Shown here: positions 27,439-35,114 of the stretch, piece by piece
Position numbering within the stretch: the stretch's first letter is position 1
How the letters are laid out: the number at the start of each line of letters is the position of its first letter
Assembly: GCF_000010725.1 (NCBI RefSeq)
Contig: NC_013856.1
Coordinates: 62,001 to 126,000, forward strand
Source: Azospirillum sp. B510
GTDB lineage: Bacteria > Pseudomonadota > Alphaproteobacteria > Azospirillales > Azospirillaceae
Direction of reading: 5' to 3'
Length of the DNA stretch: 64,000 bases
Notes under the pieces: generated by a model
Database searches by the model: none
The model's input: only the letters and a program-made list of their open reading frames with translations
Told to the model about the DNA's origin: nothing
Position numbers and translations under genes: made by a program

Positions 27439-27768
27439 TCATTTCTTGAACGGGCGGTCGAGCTCCGCCTGAGCAAAATACGCCGACGCCTTGCGCAGAA
27501 TCTCGTTCGCTTGGCGCAGTCCGCGATTCTCACGCTCCAGCGCCTTGATCCGCTCCTGCTCGTCCGTCGTCGGACCGGGCCGCTTGCCCTGGTCACGTTC
27601 GGCCTGCCGGACCCAGCCCCGCAACGTCTCCGCCGTGCAGCCGATCTTCGCAGCGATCGAGCCGATCGCAGCCCACTGCGACGCGTGTTCGCCTTCGTGG
27701 TCAAACACCATGCGAACCGCGCGTTCGCGCACTTCAGGCGCGTATTTGGGTGATGCTTGCTTCGTCAT
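27439..27768 (-). CDS. IS3-family OrfA of element D
   Basis: A 109-residue protein starting MTKQASPKYAPEVRERAVRM, with the HTH_Tnp_1 motif (AAIGSIAAKIGCTAETLRGW) and a coiled-coil tail (ERIKALERENRGLRQANEIL). The ORF is complete and overlaps orfB by 4 bp. Its partner orfB is broken, so the element cannot transpose by itself. Confidence 0.85.
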   Translation of the reverse strand: MTKQASPKYAPEVRERAVRMVFDHEGEHASQWAAIGSIAAKIGCTAETLRGWVRQAERDQGKRPGPTTDEQERIKALERENRGLRQANEILRKASAYFAQAELDRPFKK

Positions 27769-28607
27769 GTTGAACCCAGTCTCTCAAGAAACGGGGCCTC
27801 CAGAAAACCCGGTGCGGTTCACTCGGTGGTGGCCCAGGCGGAGACCAGGTGCAGCGCCTTGCGCCCGGCCCCCCGGTCATGGCTGCGTCGCGACGTCTTG
27901 CCGTCGAGAGCGATCAGCTTGGGCGCGTCGGGGCGCAGAGCCAACGCCCAGTCCGTGAAGCAGGCCTGAAACAACGCCGGCGCGATCCGGTTCATCACCA
28001 CCCGCAGCCAGTCCGCGCACGGCGTGCCGAAATGAAACTCCGAAAAGCGCCGCAGAAAGTCCAAATGGTTGCGGCCCCACAGCGCGATTTCATCGTAGTC
28101 TTCACAGTCCGCAATGGTCGCGGCGACCACCAGGAACAGCACCTCCCGCAACGGATACCGGACCTTCGGCGGCTCGCGCGGGTCCTCGATCACGGCAAAA
28201 TGGTCAAGCAGGCTGCGCAGCCGGGACGGGCGGAACGCCTCGTCGATCTCGTTGGACATCGGGCACCTTCCCGTGATCGTTCAGGCCCTCCATGAATCAC
28301 ATTTCCCGCCAACAGGGAATCCGCCACTGGCAACCGTTAACCTGACCTCGTGGCCCTGCCGGTCCCGCTTGCGCAAAGGCCACGGCGCCCTGAACATGGC
28401 CGTTGTCCGCCACTTCGCCATCAACCTCGTCCGCAAGGCCGCCGAACCCGCCCGGCCGCGCTCCGGATTACGGCGCGCCACCAAAAAGCCGGCCGCCACT
28501 CCCAGACCCACCAGCATCAAGCTCCGCAGGAAACTGGCAGGCTGGGCACCGATTACCTCGACGCGATCCTCGCCGTTAATATCCGTTAACCCGGATTCGG
28601 AGCCCTG

Positions 28608-28891
28608 CGGGGCCTGGAGGGTGGCATTGGGCCTACTGACTTCCTTGAATAGAGTGGAGGATCATCTTCTGACCCCCGGCAAAGTCTACGCCGTGCATCG
28701 CTACGCTGGGCAGGATTTTTCCGGTACGGCGGTGGAGGCGACGTCTGCCGGCGCGCTGACCGACATCGAGGGCGCGGCCGATCAGCCGGCTCGGTGGCCA
28801 GCAGCCTGGTCGACCCCCTCAGCGCCGGCGGCGCCTGGCCTTACCGCCCTTTTCGCGACAGCGGTTCGACCGCCTGACTACAGCGCCTGCT
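28608..28891. other. Former 3' flank of the HD hydrolase gene, no clear gene
   Basis: This stretch lies between element B and IS1380 copy 2. Its right end (28880-28891) holds the original last codons of the HD hydrolase gene (GAG CAG GCG CTG TAG on the minus strand). The rest shows an open frame (KVYAVHRYAGQDFSGTAVEA) with no start site or family I recognise. Confidence 0.4.
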
Positions 28892-28895
28892 CTAG

Positions 28896-30508
28896 CCGCC
28901 TTTATTCACCAGGGTGGCGAGCGGTCTGGTCGCCGCGTTGAGATGATCAACGTTGGGCTGTATGGGCGCGCGTCGTCGGCCGCCGCGCTGACGGCGGCGT
29001 GACGGTGTCGGAGTTGGTGGTGGAGGGGATTGGGTGACGGCTGGGGCACGCTGCCCCGGTGCTCAGCAGATGAGCCGGGGCATGCGGCCGAGGGCGAGGT
29101 GGATGATCGCCTGATCAGGCGCGCTGGTCGGCAGGTGCACCTTGATCTGCGTCTTCATCTCCACGATACGCGCGGCGGTCTTCACCAAGCGCAGCCGCAA
29201 GGTGTCGAATTGCACCGTGCGCCAGCGGGAGCGTTTCGGCATCAGCGAGCGCAGGCTCCACAGCAGCCAGTACGCCCCGGCGTGCAGGAACAGGCGGAAC
29301 TGGTTGGCCGTCGCCTTGGTGCAGGAGGTCCGGTCTGCGGCAAGGTGGGATTTCCAGGCTTTTATATGATTTTCCGCCTGTCCCCTCGCGCAATACAGGC
29401 CGGCATACAGCCAGCGACCCGTGCCGTGGCGTAGGTTGGTGACGATGAAGCGGCTGTCGGTGCCCTGGTCTCCTGCCTCGACGCGCGCGACGATGCGGCG
29501 GACCCGGCTCCAGGTGCTGGCCCCGTCATAGAATTCCTTGAAGCGGCGCACCTTGTCGGCTCCGGGCATGGCCTGGAAGCGCGCCGCGGTGCTGGCCTCC
29601 AGCGTGGTGACGTGACGGCGCAGTGTGCTGCTGGTCGGCAGACCGAGCACGTAGTCGAGCCCCTCCGCCTCGCACCAGTCCAGCACCTCCGGGCAGGCGT
29701 AATGGCCGTCGGCGCGCAGCAGGATCTCGGTCTTGGGCCAGTTTGCCCGAATGGCGCGGAGCAGGCGACGCAGGAAGGTCCGGATCTCCGTCCCCTTGGG
29801 CCGCTTGGCTGGGCGCAGCACAGCGGTGACAAAGCGGCCGTTGCCGTCGAAGACAACGATGGGCTGGAAGCCGTACTCGTCATAATGGGCGTTGAACAGG
29901 CGCAACTGCTGACCGCCATGCACCGTGTCGAAGGTGTCGTCTACATCCAGCACGATGCGCTTGGGCACCTGGCGAAAGGACGCGCAGTAGAGATCGACCA
30001 TGGCTCGGCCCATGCGCAGCAGTGCGCGGGTATCCGGCAGGTTCTCCAGGCGCGAGATGGTGGCTTGCGAGCAAAGGTCACGCTCGGACGGCAGGCGTTC
30101 CAGGGCCATCTTGAACAGCGGGTCGGAGCGTAGGCTGCCGGCGTCGTTGCCGTCCTCGTAGCCCGCCGCGATGGCCAGCAGGCGAAAGCCGATGATGTCG
30201 GCCAGCGAATGCACGGTGCGCGTTGGATCGCGCGGGTCCTCAATACAGGCGGCCAGCCGATCGGCAATCCGCAGCCGCTTCGCCACCTCCCGCAGCACCA
30301 GCAGCCCGCCATCGGAGGACAGGCGGCCGCCATCAAAGCGCCCGATCACCGGCTTTCCAGCAACGGGTGACAGGCCGGGCAGCGGCAGGGTATGATCAAC
30401 CATGGCGGGTGGGCGCTCCGGAAACGGCAGGAGTTGGCGTCAGCACCCAAATCCTACGGCCGCTCAACGGATGCCGCTACACCCGCCAACCCTCATGAAT
30501 TTTCCCGG
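28896..30508 (-). mobile_element. IS1380-family insertion sequence, copy 2 (1613 bp, CTAG target duplication)
   Basis: Same length and ends as copy 1 and the same orientation. CTAG flanks it at 28892-28895 and 30509-30512. All stretches compared by eye, and the whole transposase translation, are identical to copy 1. It is inserted in the last codons of the HD hydrolase gene. Copy 1 lies about 18 kb to the left. Confidence 0.92.
29063..30403 (-). CDS. IS1380-family transposase (copy 2)
   Basis: A 446-residue transposase, identical in translation to the one at 9465. All catalytic segments are present (VLDVDDTFDTVHGG, LLRADGHYACPEVL, GQAENHIKAWKSHL). Identity between the copies points to recent duplication or gene conversion. 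Confidence 0.9.
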   Translation of the reverse strand: MVDHTLPLPGLSPVAGKPVIGRFDGGRLSSDGGLLVLREVAKRLRIADRLAACIEDPRDPTRTVHSLADIIGFRLLAIAAGYEDGNDAGSLRSDPLFKMALERLPSERDLCSQATISRLENLPDTRALLRMGRAMVDLYCASFRQVPKRIVLDVDDTFDTVHGGQQLRLFNAHYDEYGFQPIVVFDGNGRFVTAVLRPAKRPKGTEIRTFLRRLLRAIRANWPKTEILLRADGHYACPEVLDWCEAEGLDYVLGLPTSSTLRRHVTTLEASTAARFQAMPGADKVRRFKEFYDGASTWSRVRRIVARVEAGDQGTDSRFIVTNLRHGTGRWLYAGLYCARGQAENHIKAWKSHLAADRTSCTKATANQFRLFLHAGAYWLLWSLRSLMPKRSRWRTVQFDTLRLRLVKTAARIVEMKTQIKVHLPTSAPDQAIIHLALGRMPRLIC

Positions 30509-30959
30509 CTAGGATCGCCCTTGCCGGTGCGTATTTCTCGGCGACCATTCGAGTCCCTGCGGCGAGTGCAGCGACGCGGGCGGGATCACTGTTATCCAGG
30601 TTGTCGGCCAGCTTGACACGGATCGCCGTGACGTTGCCGGTTGCGACGATCCGCTTGATCCAGTCCAGGTAGGGTCCGTCAGGATCCAGGTTCCGGCTTA
30701 CCAGTTGGATGGCGGCGATGGCTTCCTCCTCGATGCCCGCGCCATGGAGATCATCCGCGGTCACGCCGGCATCCTCGATCGCATCATGGAGCAGAGCAGC
30801 CTGAAGCTGGGCCTTCGTCGCATCGGGGAACCGCTCCACCAGACGGCGGGCGACCCGTTCCAGATGCATCCAATAGGGAGCGCCGGCCTTGTCGACTTGG
30901 CCGTGGTGGAGGATCTTGGCGAACTCCAACGCCTCCCGAAACCAGAGCGTTTCCAGCAC
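30477..30959 (-). CDS. HD-domain hydrolase, MESH1/SpoT-like small alarmone hydrolase candidate, C-terminus rewritten by IS1380
   Basis: The frame gives 160 residues from a GTG at 30959 (GGGAG upstream; the frame is open to 31106). It matches the RelA/SpoT-type HD fold: ALEFAKILHHGQVDKAGAPY then WMHLERVARRL (metal His), ALLHDAIEDAGVTADDL (HD and ED) and AIRVKLADNLDNSDPAR (the late KLAD..N motif of MESH1). Stand-alone hydrolases of this type remove the 3'-pyrophosphate of (p)ppGpp, or act on NADPH or other nucleotides. IS1380 has replaced the end: the original PARAILEQAL and stop now reads PARAILAGKIHEGWRV and stop. The HD core is untouched, so activity may survive. Confidence 0.68.
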   Translation of the reverse strand: MLETLWFREALEFAKILHHGQVDKAGAPYWMHLERVARRLVERFPDATKAQLQAALLHDAIEDAGVTADDLHGAGIEEEAIAAIQLVSRNLDPDGPYLDWIKRIVATGNVTAIRVKLADNLDNSDPARVAALAAGTRMVAEKYAPARAILAGKIHEGWRV

Positions 30960-31524
30960 AGTACCTGCTCCCTTTCGCGACACCCCTACACGGGAGAATT
31001 CTACCGCGCGCATCGCCGGATGCGCGAAAATTATGATCGCCTCCGGCATGCTGGTGAGCGGATTGCCCAGGGCAGAGCCGCGCCGTCGCCGCCGGACAGC
31101 GGGCACCAGGCGCAGGGCCTAGACATCGACCTGCTGGCGGTTGCGGTGGAGATCGAGGAGCCGGCTGGGCCAGTGCCGGCCAGCTGATCGCCGCCAGCAT
31201 GTCGGCGATGTGGCCATGTACCCCTCTCACGACAGCCGCCGGATCATCAAGAACGACAGCGCCCGGCGCCGGTTCAGGACCACCGACGCCCGGCCACCCG
31301 ATCCGATGATGGGTCCCAGGCCGGACCGCATCTTCCCGTACCGCTCCATCGTGAAACCGATCGCCGCGATCGGGTCTGCCGGCGGCTTCGGGCGAGCCCC
31401 TGCCCTGACGACCAAATTCCTTCCGGAAATAGGGGGAAACCCCGTATGATCCTACAGGTTAGACGGGAAACGCCGCAGGCCGGCGCCGCCCCTGCGGGTG
31501 GTTTGCGCCTGAAGCAGCAAAGGG
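30960..31524. other. Intergenic region, no supported gene
   Basis: These 565 bp lie upstream of the HD hydrolase gene. Several short frames exist on both strands, for example minus 31415-31227 (ERYGKMRSGLGPIIGSGGRA), but none has a ribosome site or recognisable family. The promoter of the HD gene should be here. Confidence 0.35.
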
Positions 31525-31665
31525 ATGTTGGAAATGACCAGGGTGTTCCGGGACATGCCGGCCTTTATGGTCGTCCCGGCGGCTGAAGCGCCGTTCGATT
31601 CCATGGACCCCGGGGCGCAGGCGCAGCGGTTTGGCTGGCCGGACCCAGGCGTATCGTTCAATTGA
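31525..31665 (+). CDS. Possible 46-residue peptide upstream of the lipoprotein gene
   Basis: The ORF starts at an ATG following AAAGGG and reads MLEMTRVFRDMPAFMVVPAA then APFDSMDPGAQAQRFGWP. It ends 13 bp before the lipoprotein start, so it could be a leader or a small partner protein. The support is position and spacing only. Confidence 0.3.
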   Translation: MLEMTRVFRDMPAFMVVPAAEAPFDSMDPGAQAQRFGWPDPGVSFN

Positions 31666-31678
31666 CTGGTAGAGCGCA

Positions 31679-32644
31679 ATGAACATCTTCAGTGGGAATG
31701 CCATGGCACGGCTCCGCCGCGCCACCGGCCGGCTTGCCTTGTCAGCCGCCATAGGCTTGGGCGGCTGTGCGACCGAACGCACGGCACTTCAACCGCGGGA
31801 TCCCTTGGAGTCGGAGGCACTGCAGCTCGTCCGGGCCGCCGATCTGCTCGGGCTGAGGGACGCCGACGCTCCGGTCGCGGGCCAAGCACCGGGAGGAGGC
31901 GCCAATCTTCCTGCCGCCGCCATGTTCGGAGGGCTGAACTATCTCAGCCCGCCGCCGGGCTTCACCTCGGTCGCGGCCGGTGCTCTTGGCTTCGCCAGCC
32001 TCTTCTTCTCAGGCCCCGCTCCCGAAGACGCCTCCCGCTATTCCCAACTGCTGATCTGGATGCCACGCGGGGAAGCCGCCACGGAGGAGGAGGCCTGGCG
32101 GAAACTGAACGAGATGGTGCAGCGTGAGCTGGCCGCCGTCCTGGCCGAGGTCGCGCTGCCTCCAGACTATCGGCTGGAGAAGGAAGAGAGTCAGTTCAGG
32201 GGATATCGGCCCGGCGGTCTGATGCAGACACGTTACACCAGCACGCGGACCGCTTGGCGCATCCATGGCGGCGAATGCGATGAACCCAAGGTCACGTGCC
32301 AGTATCAGGTGTCCCTCCTCCTGCCGCCGGTCGAGAGACCGGCGCCGGCGCTGCTTGGCGGCTATCCTGCATGGACCTACGTCCGCACTGAGGGGCTTAC
32401 CGGCATTTCGCCCTCCTTCATCGACCGCCGGCCGTTTCAGGATGTGCGCCGGGCGACCTTCCCCGACATGGAGGTGCTGCGCAAGCTGTCCGCTCGCCTG
32501 CCGGCCTGGGTGGCGATCTACGTCGCTCCCAGAACCATGGCCTACCGGCATGAAGAAACTGGAGAGCCTGCGCTGCTGGGCTACCCCGTGATCCTGCGTA
32601 GCGGCACCATCCACTATTTTGTCAAAAATCGCCCGCCCGGATAA
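31679..32644 (+). CDS. Putative lipoprotein of unknown function
   Basis: A 321-residue protein with a lipoprotein signal: basic MARLRRATGRL, hydrophobic ALSAAIGL, then the lipobox LGGC near residue 30. The ATG at 31703 is an equally good start. The mature part contains FGGLNYLSPPPGFTSVAAGA, a helical segment (TEEEAWRKLNEMVQRELAAV) and a late beta-rich part (GYPAWTYVRTEGLTGISPSF). I do not recognise the family. It is probably attached to the inner or outer membrane facing the periplasm. It lies between two mobile blocks, which suggests acquired DNA. Confidence 0.6.
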   Translation: MNIFSGNAMARLRRATGRLALSAAIGLGGCATERTALQPRDPLESEALQLVRAADLLGLRDADAPVAGQAPGGGANLPAAAMFGGLNYLSPPPGFTSVAAGALGFASLFFSGPAPEDASRYSQLLIWMPRGEAATEEEAWRKLNEMVQRELAAVLAEVALPPDYRLEKEESQFRGYRPGGLMQTRYTSTRTAWRIHGGECDEPKVTCQYQVSLLLPPVERPAPALLGGYPAWTYVRTEGLTGISPSFIDRRPFQDVRRATFPDMEVLRKLSARLPAWVAIYVAPRTMAYRHEETGEPALLGYPVILRSGTIHYFVKNRPPG

Positions 32645-32723
32645 TTAGAGCATCGTACCTGAAATGTGAATCGGGAGTTGCATTTGGTTAAGCGTCGTAA
32701 TTCACCGTATTTGGAGGTGGATC

Positions 32724-33072
32724 ATGGGGCGGAGCTATTCATCGGACCTTCGCGTCCGGATTTATGGGGAGATTGAGCAAGGTGGCTCGCGTCGTTCGGC
32801 GGCCCTCCGGTTCGGTGTCAGCGCGAGCACGAGTGTGCGGCTTGCCCAGCGGATGGCGGCAACCGGTTCGCTGGAGCCGGCCCGGCAAGGGCGCCCGCCA
32901 GGTGGCGGCAAGCTGGCGCCGCATGCGGAGTACTTGATCGGCTTGGTGGAGAAGCAGGGTGACATCACGATGCCTGAACTGGCGGCCAAGCTGAAAGCCG
33001 AGCGTAAGATTATGGTTCACCCTGCCTCGCTATCGCGTTTCCTGATCAAGCGCGGCTACAGCGTTAAAAAAC
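32724..33072 (+). pseudogene. IS630-family transposase, N-terminal half (left of element G)
   Basis: It starts MGRSYSSDLRVRIYGEIEQG with the IS630 HTH region (ALRFGVSASTSVRLAQRMAA) and runs to FLIKRGYSVKK, where element G begins. The remaining two-thirds with the DDE core is missing. The frame continues into G as a meaningless tail to 33200. Confidence 0.8.
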
Positions 33073-34348
33073 CTAGGACGGCAAGCGTTGCTGGCATGCT
33101 CGGTCCTCGAGAACTGCGAGGTAGGTATCCTGATCGCGTCGAAAGCGTGTTCGGCTGCCCCGGGCTTGGCGTCGCGTTTCCAGTGTGCTGCGGAGTTTGA
33201 GCCATCGTGCTTGGTCGGTTGCGAGATCGCGGGCTGTGAAGGGAGCGATGCGGGTTGCGGTGGCGGCCACGATGCGTACGGAGCCGCGGAGCACCAAGGA
33301 CGGCGATGCGACTTTGCGCCCGGTGGCCCGTCGCTCATGATGGCGATGACAGCCGAACAGATGTTCGAGATCGTTGTTGGTGCGCGGCAGGTCCGGCACG
33401 GCGTAGCAGTGGAAGAGACCGGGCCGGTAGCTGGCGGTGACCTTCACGAAGTGATCGACGGCCGCGGTCAGGCCGCCGGCCCGGCCGCGCCGTGTGCTCC
33501 ATGTGGCGATCAAGCGGTCGTAGCGGGCCTGCACCACAGTGGCGGGATGGTCGGCGGCGTTGCCCAGGATATGGGCTGCCGCGTGCAGCCAGCGGTGGGT
33601 TTCGCGCACGTCCGGCCACAGCGCCGCGGTGCGCTCCAAGCCCTGCCGCAACAGGTCGCGCAACCGCCGCAGCGGTTTGCTCAGCCCCCCTTTTTCTTGA
33701 CCCTGTCGAGACTGCCGGCAATCGCCTCCAACCGGCCCTTCAGTTTCAGGCCAGGGGCGGCCAGCGGTGGGCGGCCGTCGTCGGTAAGCGCCGAACGCAC
33801 GGCGGCACAGTAGCCGGCAACCACCGGCGCGCCGCCGTCCTCGTGCCCTTCGCTCCAGCGCTCGATCGGCCGCACCCCGCGCACGGTTTTCTTGAGTTCC
33901 TTCTTGGCGTGGCGGTCGGCCTCGAAGAGGGGGCGCGCCGCCTCGCGCAGGTAATGGAACTGGCACAATTGATGCGGTACGCCGGGCAACGCCTCGGCCA
34001 CCGCACGCCGGATGGAATGCTGGCCGTCGCTCACCACCCCGGTCACCGGCACGGGCAGCGCCGCAATCACTTCCCGCAACAGCCCTGCGAGGTCGGCCTG
34101 GGCCGCCGAGAGCAGCGGGCGGGCCAGCAGGACCCGTCCCGACAAGCAATCGCGGATCACCCAAAGCACCTCATGCCCGACGTCCGGCTGCAAGCCTGCG
34201 TATTTCGGCGAATTCGCCCAGGCGTTTCGGTTGAAAGCGCCCACCGTTTCGGCGAAAGCGCCCACCCGAATTGCAAGCTGGTGGGAGCCGGGGCCGAACC
34301 CTGGATTTACGTTATGAAGGTTGTGGGTTTGGTTGCCAAGCACCGGCC

Positions 34349-35104
34349 TTAGGTGTCGGGGGTTTCGCTGGCGGCATCGGCCTTGGTGCGGCGCATGGAG
34401 TCGCCATGCAGGTCGATGCGGTAGGCCCGATGCACGAGGCGGTCGAGGATGGCGTCGGCGTAGGTGGCATCGCCGATGAGCCGATGCCAGTTGGCCACGG
34501 GAACTTGGGTGGCCAGCATGGTTGCGGCCCGGTCGTGGCGGTCATCGATCACCTCCATCAGGTCCAGGCGCTGAGGCGCGGTCAGCTCGGTCATCGCCCA
34601 GTCATCCAGGATCAGCAGGTCGAGCCGGGCGATCCGTCGCAGCAGCCGGGCGAGCGAACCGTCCAGGCGGGCGGTGGCCAGATCGTCCAGCAGGCGGGTC
34701 AGCCGGGTGTAGAGTACGCTGTGGCCTTCCCGCGCCGCCTGGTTGCCGAGTGCACAGGCCAGCCAGGTCTTGCCGATCCCGGTCGGGCCGGTGATCAGAA
34801 CCGGCCGGTTCTCCTTCACCCAGCGCCCGGTGGCCAGCTCGCGCACAACACCGCGATCGAGCCCACGCGGGGTGCGCAGGTCGAGGTCCTCCAGGCAGGC
34901 CGTCTGGCGCAGCCGGGCACGTTTCAGTCGGCTGGCGAGTGCGGTGTTGGCGCGCTCTGCCGCTTCCCGCTCGATCAGCGTGCCCAACTGCTCGTCGAAG
35001 GCCAGTTGGCCGCGATCGGGCAGGCGTTCCAGCGCCTCCAACCCCTTGGCCATGCCGTACAGCCGCAACTGGCGCAGCCGCTCGTGGTTGACGTGCTTCA
35101 TCAT
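34349..35104 (-). CDS. istB: IS21-family helper ATPase IstB
   Basis: A 251-residue protein from the ATG at 35104 (GGAGATACG before it). It is a DnaA/DnaC-like AAA+ protein: Walker A in ITGPTGIGKTWLACALGNQA, Walker B in RLDLLILDDWAMTEL. The N-terminal helices (MMKHVNHERLRQLRLYGMAK) are the usual IstA-contacting part. It regulates transposition through ATP-dependent DNA bending and target choice. It lies 10 bp after istA. Confidence 0.93.
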   Translation of the reverse strand: MMKHVNHERLRQLRLYGMAKGLEALERLPDRGQLAFDEQLGTLIEREAAERANTALASRLKRARLRQTACLEDLDLRTPRGLDRGVVRELATGRWVKENRPVLITGPTGIGKTWLACALGNQAAREGHSVLYTRLTRLLDDLATARLDGSLARLLRRIARLDLLILDDWAMTELTAPQRLDLMEVIDDRHDRAATMLATQVPVANWHRLIGDATYADAILDRLVHRAYRIDLHGDSMRRTKADAASETPDT

Positions 35105-35114
35105 CGTATCTCCG

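Larger units (their letters stand above)
24939..27442 (-). pseudogene. IS3-family OrfB of element D, split by element E and frameshifted
   Basis: The front part (27442 to about 27070) starts MIAFIDEHRAVHGVEPTCKV and reaches PLDRVNR. The back part (25487 to 24939) resumes QFQASRPNALWVADFTYVAT and holds SGLVHHSDRGSQYLAIRYTE and DNALAETINGLYKTEV. A one-base loss at about 25097 (RRGPCAPW for RRGPWRTLEAVEF) moves the frame; the true end EDVPMAA and stop is at 24939. Both the insertion and the frameshift inactivate it. Confidence 0.82.
24900..27821 (-). mobile_element. IS3-family element 'D' inserted in C, interrupted by element E
   Basis: The ends are TGAACCGCGCCGGTTTTCCC on the left and TGAACCGCACCGGGTTTTCT on the right (read inward). 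Removing E leaves about 1340 bp, normal for IS3. The two ORFs run on the minus strand. No target duplication is visible (GAG and CGT flank it in minus-strand reading), in keeping with the deletion in C. Confidence 0.82.
24578..28259 (-). pseudogene. ISAs1 transposase of element C, interrupted by D and missing its middle
   Basis: The N-terminal part (28259 to 27822, 146 codons) runs MSNEIDEAFRPSRLRSLLDH to LHLVSAWATTE and includes LIALDGKTSRRSHD. The C-terminal part (24899 to 24578) runs VEKAGCVTTMRRLYLSSAPL to the end and includes HWGIENSLHWVLDVTFGED. About 115-125 residues between them, with the second catalytic Asp, are absent. This differs from the clean interruptions in A and B. Confidence 0.8.
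24560..28358 (-). mobile_element. ISAs1-family element 'C' inserted in B, containing elements D and E
   Basis: The ends are CAGGGCAACGAGTCGAGGTT on the left and CAGGGCCACGAGGTCAGGTT on the right (read inward). The flanking 10-bp repeats are CCAGTCCCGC (24550-24559) and CCGGTCCCGC (28359-28368), differing at one base. Without element D only 877 bp remain, about 370 bp short of a full ISAs1, so D's arrival was accompanied or followed by a deletion. Confidence 0.85.
20851..28589 (+). pseudogene. ISAs1 transposase of element B, in three pieces
   Basis: The exons left after removing insertions are 20851-21042 (64 codons, MSSIEAGFGEKSRLKALLEH to AAWGEA), 23744-24559 (272 codons, RLDFLRRFQPYHHG to FNEDQSR) and 28369-28589 (LRKGHGALNMAVVRHF to the C-terminus). 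The joins are exactly in frame at both target duplications. DDE motifs are present in the middle piece (LVAIDGKTSRRS, VTIDAIACN, HWGIENQLHW). A further one-base loss near 28545 shifts the end, whose native tail TDYLDAILAVNIR is still readable in the next frame. The gene is therefore dead twice over. Confidence 0.85.
20766..28607 (+). mobile_element. ISAs1-family element 'B', host of the nested IS cluster (7842 bp with inserts)
   Basis: The outermost ends are CAGGGCTCCGAAGTCGGGTT on the left (20766) and CAGGGCTCCGAATCCGGGTT on the right (read inward from 28607). The region contains element A (21043-23733) and element C (24560-28358) as separate insertions. Removing both, with one target copy each, leaves about 1.33 kb with a continuous ISAs1 transposase frame. 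No clear target duplication remains around B itself. Confidence 0.85.

Noticed and set aside
20757..28617. A target duplication around the outermost element B
   Set aside because: The flanks GGCCAGATC and CGGGGCCTGG share only a short G/C match, not a 8-10-bp direct repeat, so no duplication is claimed.
32724..33200. A complete 158-codon gene starting MGRSYSSDL
   Set aside because: The last third is read from element G in a meaningless frame. Only the first 116 codons are IS630 sequence, so it was listed as a fragment ending at 33072.
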